Virus record (IMG/VR): IMGVR_UViG_3300042934_000249
Span: 1 to 27,793 of that record
Direction: 5' to 3' (one strand)
Source: a virus
DNA: 27,793 nucleotides
A model generated the notes under the pieces. It made no database searches. It saw only the letters and a list, made by a program, of their open reading frames with translations, and had not been told where the DNA came from. Made by a program: the position numbers and the translations under genes. Position 1 is the first letter of the stretch. Every line of letters begins with the position of its first letter. Below, piece after piece: positions 25,959-27,793 of this stretch.

Positions 25959-26394
25959 TGCTCTCTCCTTGGTTGGGTTGGTTGGTGTCCTGCCGCGACT
26001 TGTACGCGGGTGTGTGCCATGCATCTCAGGACCCGACCCCTTCATCGCCCGACCGTTCAACGGTTCGTTAGGCGATCCCTCAAAGTCGATGTATCAGGCG
26101 CCAGCTACGGCGCTCAAACTTGGTGTTCCCCTTCGACAGAGAACGTTGAGTAAGCAACCGGACTCACGATCCGATCCGCCCGGTGGACATACACCGGAAC
26201 CTCACAACCGCTGCGCCTATCCACCCCGTTCGGTGGCCTCACTCACGCTTGGCTGCTATCTGTATGGAGTTCGCCGCGTCTGGCTTTCAGCCGCTCGGTG
26301 GGCGGGATAGACGCGGAGGTACTGCATCCGGGCACGCCGGATAGTGCTAGGCAGCGATCTGTGAGCGCCTGCCGAGCGGGTGGAGCGAGTCGGG
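25959..26394. other. 436-bp stretch without a convincing gene, several small hairpins
   Basis: No coding frame on either strand has a credible start and codon use. It holds a 6+1+6 palindrome ACCGTT-C-AACGGT at 26052-26064, hairpins GCGCC/GGCGC at 26099-26114, CCGGTG/CACCGG at 26180-26197 and CCACC/GGTGG at 26221-26236. A weak promoter-like pair on the minus strand (TTGAGC near 26112-26117 and ATACAT 17 bases on) is not convincing. No tRNA was found. It could be a control region or small RNA locus. Confidence 0.4.
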
Positions 26395-26472
26395 TTACTC
26401 GAGCTCTGGGATCTCCGTGGGGAGTACGGGGTCTTCTGTGAGGATGTCCGGAACAGGACGAGACGGGATCAC
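26395..26472 (-). CDS. Possible 25-aa micro-ORF
   Basis: GTG 26470-26472 overlaps the stop of the 127-aa gene (GTGA) and the frame ends TAA 26395-26397. The peptide begins M-I-P-S-R-P-V-P-D-I-L-T-E-D-P and ends acidic. It fits the overlap style of this genome, but it is very short, has no recognisable motif, and may be chance. Confidence 0.32.
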   Translation of the reverse strand: MIPSRPVPDILTEDPVLPTEIPELE

Positions 26473-26852
26473 GGGGTCACCTCTTCCCACTCGCCGGCAC
26501 TGCGACGGCGAACCAACGTGAAGTCGTCAGCGCTGGCCTGGACCTCGCGGGCCACCGCCTCCGAGTGGTACTTGAGAACCTGCCCGAAGTAGCTCGTGGC
26601 GGCATCCTCCCTAACCCCGTACTCCCACTCGTCGGCGGTCGGGTCGGCAGGGTAATCCGCAAGGTCGATGACGACTGAGGCGTTCACGTCGACCGTGGTG
26701 AGCAGGGGGTGAGCCAGAACGCGCTCGTGCTCAGCGATCAGGGCGCGGAGAGCTGCAACCGCCGCCGTCTCTACGTCGGCCACATGTTCCGCACCACGCC
26801 ACTCGGCTTCGAGTGCATCCGCGGCGACGCGGGCATTGTCGATCGTGCTCAT
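26469..26852 (-). CDS. Two-module hypothetical protein, 127 aa
   Basis: ATG 26850-26852 overlaps the stop of the 40-aa gene (ATGA). The N-terminal half (MSTIDNARVAADALEAEW; AALRALIAEHERVLAHP) matches the 79-aa protein at 18565-18804. The C-terminal half (ADEWEYGVRED; TLVRRRSAGEWEEV) matches the end of the 123-aa protein at 19037-19408. Here both lie in one chain, while at 18.6-19.4 kb they are in separate genes one gene apart. This suggests that the modules work together. No function is known. Confidence 0.75.
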   Translation of the reverse strand: MSTIDNARVAADALEAEWRGAEHVADVETAAVAALRALIAEHERVLAHPLLTTVDVNASVVIDLADYPADPTADEWEYGVREDAATSYFGQVLKYHSEAVAREVQASADDFTLVRRRSAGEWEEVTP

Positions 26853-26971
26853 CGTCCTGCCTCCCAGTCGGAGCCGGCATTGAACGCCGCCTGAAGGTCC
26901 ACCACGGCCAGCTCGGACAACGGCCCCATGGTGGCGAGGAGTTGACCAAACGCAAACTCACGATCAGACAT
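26849..26971 (-). CDS. Small hypothetical protein, 40 aa
   Basis: ATG 26969-26971 shares TGATG with the gene upstream and TGA 26849-26851 shares ATGA with the next. The peptide starts MSDREFAFGQLLATMGPLSE and continues with a helix L-A-V-V-D-L-Q-A-A-F-N-A-G. Both overlaps and steady codon use argue for a real gene. No domain is recognised. Confidence 0.6.
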   Translation of the reverse strand: MSDREFAFGQLLATMGPLSELAVVDLQAAFNAGSDWEAGR

Positions 26972-27198
26972 CACACACCCCCCTTGAGTTCCTGCACCCA
27001 CGCAGCGAACCCGCGCGGATCAGCCGTCACGATCCCGGAACCCTCATGCACCCACAGGTGCGCTGTGCCCGATTCCCACGACGGGGACCAGTAGCCGTGC
27101 TTCTCCAGAGCCTTGGCCTGGACTTCGACGGACGCGAAGTTCTCGCCCTCGAACTCGCGGTCGTACTCCCAGTCCCAGGAGTCATTCCAGGAAGTCAT
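26971..27198 (-). CDS. Hypothetical Trp-rich protein, 75 aa
   Basis: ATG 27196-27198 (TGATG) or GTG 27199-27201 begins this protein; the ATG is preferred. The peptide MTSWNDSWDWEYDREFEGEN is acidic and Trp-rich; later parts include YWSPSWESGTAHLWVHEG and a final helix FAAWVQELKGG. No family is recognised. It is in the coupled series that starts at the right-end promoter. Confidence 0.65.
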   Translation of the reverse strand: MTSWNDSWDWEYDREFEGENFASVEVQAKALEKHGYWSPSWESGTAHLWVHEGSGIVTADPRGFAAWVQELKGGV

Positions 27199-27404
27199 CA
27201 CACACCCCCCATGTGGTCAACGTCCGACTCGTACCTGGGCCGGCCCTGTACGGCTTCGTGCTGCCGGTGCTCAACCAGCAAATCCACCGCAAGCAACCCA
27301 GCCCCGATACTGAGCGGCACCCACCCATCCACACCGAACATCACAAGGACGGCACCGAAGAAGAACAGGAACCCGCCCACCAGAGCATTCAGCGCCCGTA
27401 ACAT
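27198..27404 (-). CDS. Small membrane protein, 68 aa
   Basis: ATG 27402-27404 overlaps the HTH gene stop (TGATG). Two hydrophobic helices are seen, about residues 5-24 (LNALVGGFLFFFGAVLVMFG) and 29-45 (VPLSIGAGLLAVDLLVE), with a polar C-terminus (RQHEAVQGRPRYESDVD). A membrane role such as exclusion of other phages is possible but not shown. Confidence 0.7.
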   Translation of the reverse strand: MLRALNALVGGFLFFFGAVLVMFGVDGWVPLSIGAGLLAVDLLVEHRQHEAVQGRPRYESDVDHMGGV

Positions 27405-27586
27405 CAGACACGCTCCGGGAGGTCGTCGAAGTAGCGGTCCAGCTCGTCCCGGTCAAAGAGGACTGTCGACCCGCGCTTCTTCGCGGCGAGGCGGTTGTTG
27501 CGGACCTCGGCACGCAGCACCCAGTCGGAGATTCCGAGGTACTGGGCGGCTTCCGCGACGGTGAATCCGCGCTTCTCAACGACCAT
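27404..27586 (-). CDS. Excisionase-like helix-turn-helix protein
   Basis: ATG 27584-27586 has GGAGG nine bases upstream. The 60-aa protein is a winged HTH of the MerR/excisionase type: GFTVAEAAQYLGISDWVLRAEVRNNRLAAKKRGSTVLFDRDELDRYF. Helix residues around AEAAQYLG and WVLRAEVR are recognition-helix candidates, and the wing is KKRGSTVLF. It could be the excisionase of a temperate phage or a promoter regulator; no integrase is present in the window, so excisionase is not proven. It overlaps the first gene by 11 bp. Confidence 0.82.
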   Translation of the reverse strand: MVVEKRGFTVAEAAQYLGISDWVLRAEVRNNRLAAKKRGSTVLFDRDELDRYFDDLPERV

Positions 27587-27752
27587 CGAAGATCACCTCC
27601 GCACCCAGGGCACGGGTCGCACGGGCGATCTCCACAGCGGTCAGAGAGTCACGGTCTACCGTGAGGTGTCCGCGGGCGATACCGTTATCGTCAGCGAACC
27701 GGCCGAGGACTGCGTGTACAATCAGCCCGGCGATGTGCGATGGTGTGTCCAT
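27576..27752 (-). CDS. Hypothetical protein, first gene of the right-end transcript, 58 aa
   Basis: ATG 27750-27752 is preferred because it sits seven bases after a good -10 (TACGGT), which would give a leaderless message; a longer frame from GTG near 27785 would read through the promoter. The peptide MDTPSHIAGLIVHAVLGRF continues with D-D-N-G-I-A-R-G-H and ends V-I-F-D-G-R. It has no recognised family. The start codon lies inside one of the two operators, so repression would block both start of transcription and use of the gene. Confidence 0.62.
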   Translation of the reverse strand: MDTPSHIAGLIVHAVLGRFADDNGIARGHLTVDRDSLTAVEIARATRALGAEVIFDGR

Positions 27753-27760
27753 GTGGACAC
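27745..27760. promoter_or_regulatory. Operator-like palindrome O1
   Basis: GTGTCCA-TG-TGGACAC has 7-bp arms and a 2-base centre. It overlaps the start codon of the first gene and touches the -10 element. It differs from O2 only at one central base. Centre-to-centre spacing to O2 is 25 bp. Confidence 0.7.
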
Positions 27761-27787
27761 CGTAGCAAGGTGTCCACGTGGACACAA
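27759..27787 (-). promoter_or_regulatory. Repressible leaderless promoter at the right end
   Basis: On the minus strand TTGTGT (27782-27787) and TACGGT (27759-27764) are exactly 17 bases apart. The start point would fall near 27752, which is the A of the ATG. O2 covers most of the -35 and spacer, and O1 covers the end of the -10 and the start region. This is the arrangement of a repressor-controlled early promoter. Confidence 0.62.
27770..27785. promoter_or_regulatory. Operator-like palindrome O2
   Basis: GTGTCCACGTGGACAC is a perfect 16-bp palindrome covering the -35 and spacer of the right-end promoter. With O1 it forms a pair of near-identical sites suited to a dimeric repressor. The repressor gene is not in this window. 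Confidence 0.72.
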
Positions 27788-27793
27788 GCGCTT

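Noticed and set aside
25959-26394. A second tRNA in the long gap
   Set aside because: No T-loop or anticodon arm pattern could be built on either strand.
27404-27586. Firm excisionase call
   Set aside because: The HTH type fits, but no integrase or attachment site is present in the window, so only 'excisionase-like' is stated.
27576-27785. 69-aa version of the first gene from an upstream GTG
   Set aside because: It would begin inside the -35 element and operator O2; the ATG at 27750-27752 fits a leaderless start.
1-27793. CRISPR array
   Set aside because: No set of regularly spaced direct repeats was seen; the repeated elements are single hairpins or a pair of operators.

Overview
This window looks like part of the genome of a tailed phage (siphovirus type) of a high-G+C Gram-positive (actinobacterial) host. 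The evidence is the G+C-rich codon use, the densely packed genes with ATGA, GTGA and TGATG stop/start overlaps, and gene types familiar from actinobacteriophages: an SU10-like capsid protein, a MuF-like protein, DUF6093 and DUF7455 proteins, many small zinc-ribbon proteins, and HNH genes beside the terminase. The host genus cannot be settled from sequence alone; Microbacteriaceae-type phages are a plausible guess. No clearly bacterial gene is present. Almost every gene lies on the minus strand, so the biological order runs from position 27793 down to 1. The one credible plus-strand gene is a 40-codon ORF at 1274-1396.

Right end (27.8-25.7 kb): an early control region. A promoter whose start point would fall on the ATG of the first gene is overlapped by two 16-bp operator-like palindromes. 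Next come a 58-aa protein, an excisionase-like helix-turn-helix protein, small membrane and hypothetical proteins, and a 436-bp stretch without a gene that holds several small hairpins.

Middle right (25.7-19.4 kb): DNA modification, recombination and replication. It holds a Dam-type adenine methyltransferase gene with an apparent +1 frameshift, a candidate 2-oxoglutarate/Fe(II) oxygenase, an ERF-type single-strand annealing protein, an HNH nuclease, a possible GIY-YIG protein, a replisome-organizer-like protein and a probable helicase loader. No helicase, primase or polymerase is visible, so the loader probably recruits host enzymes.

Middle (19.4-10 kb): a long run of translationally coupled genes with small Cys-rich proteins, DUF4326, a three-HTH protein, RusA, SSB, a cytosine-5 methyltransferase, a calcineurin-like phosphoesterase, DUF7455, two paralogous HNH nucleases (the second one ending at 9063), a ParB-like protein and tRNA-Asp(GUC). 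A strong sigma-70-like promoter at 13709-13737 starts a new transcript inside this region.

Left (10-0 kb): packaging and head genes in standard order: HNH, small terminase, large terminase, portal, MuF-like protein, scaffold, major capsid protein, head-tail connectors, HK97 gp10-like protein and a tail terminator cut by the window edge. A two-gene cassette with different codon use (741-1396), one gene of which is divergent, interrupts the connector genes.

The points most worth following up are the candidate oxygenase beside two DNA methyltransferases, the frameshifted Dam gene, the twin-operator leaderless promoter, the odd cassette in the head-tail block, the 62-nt hairpin at 11909-11970, and a set of domain-shuffled small proteins.
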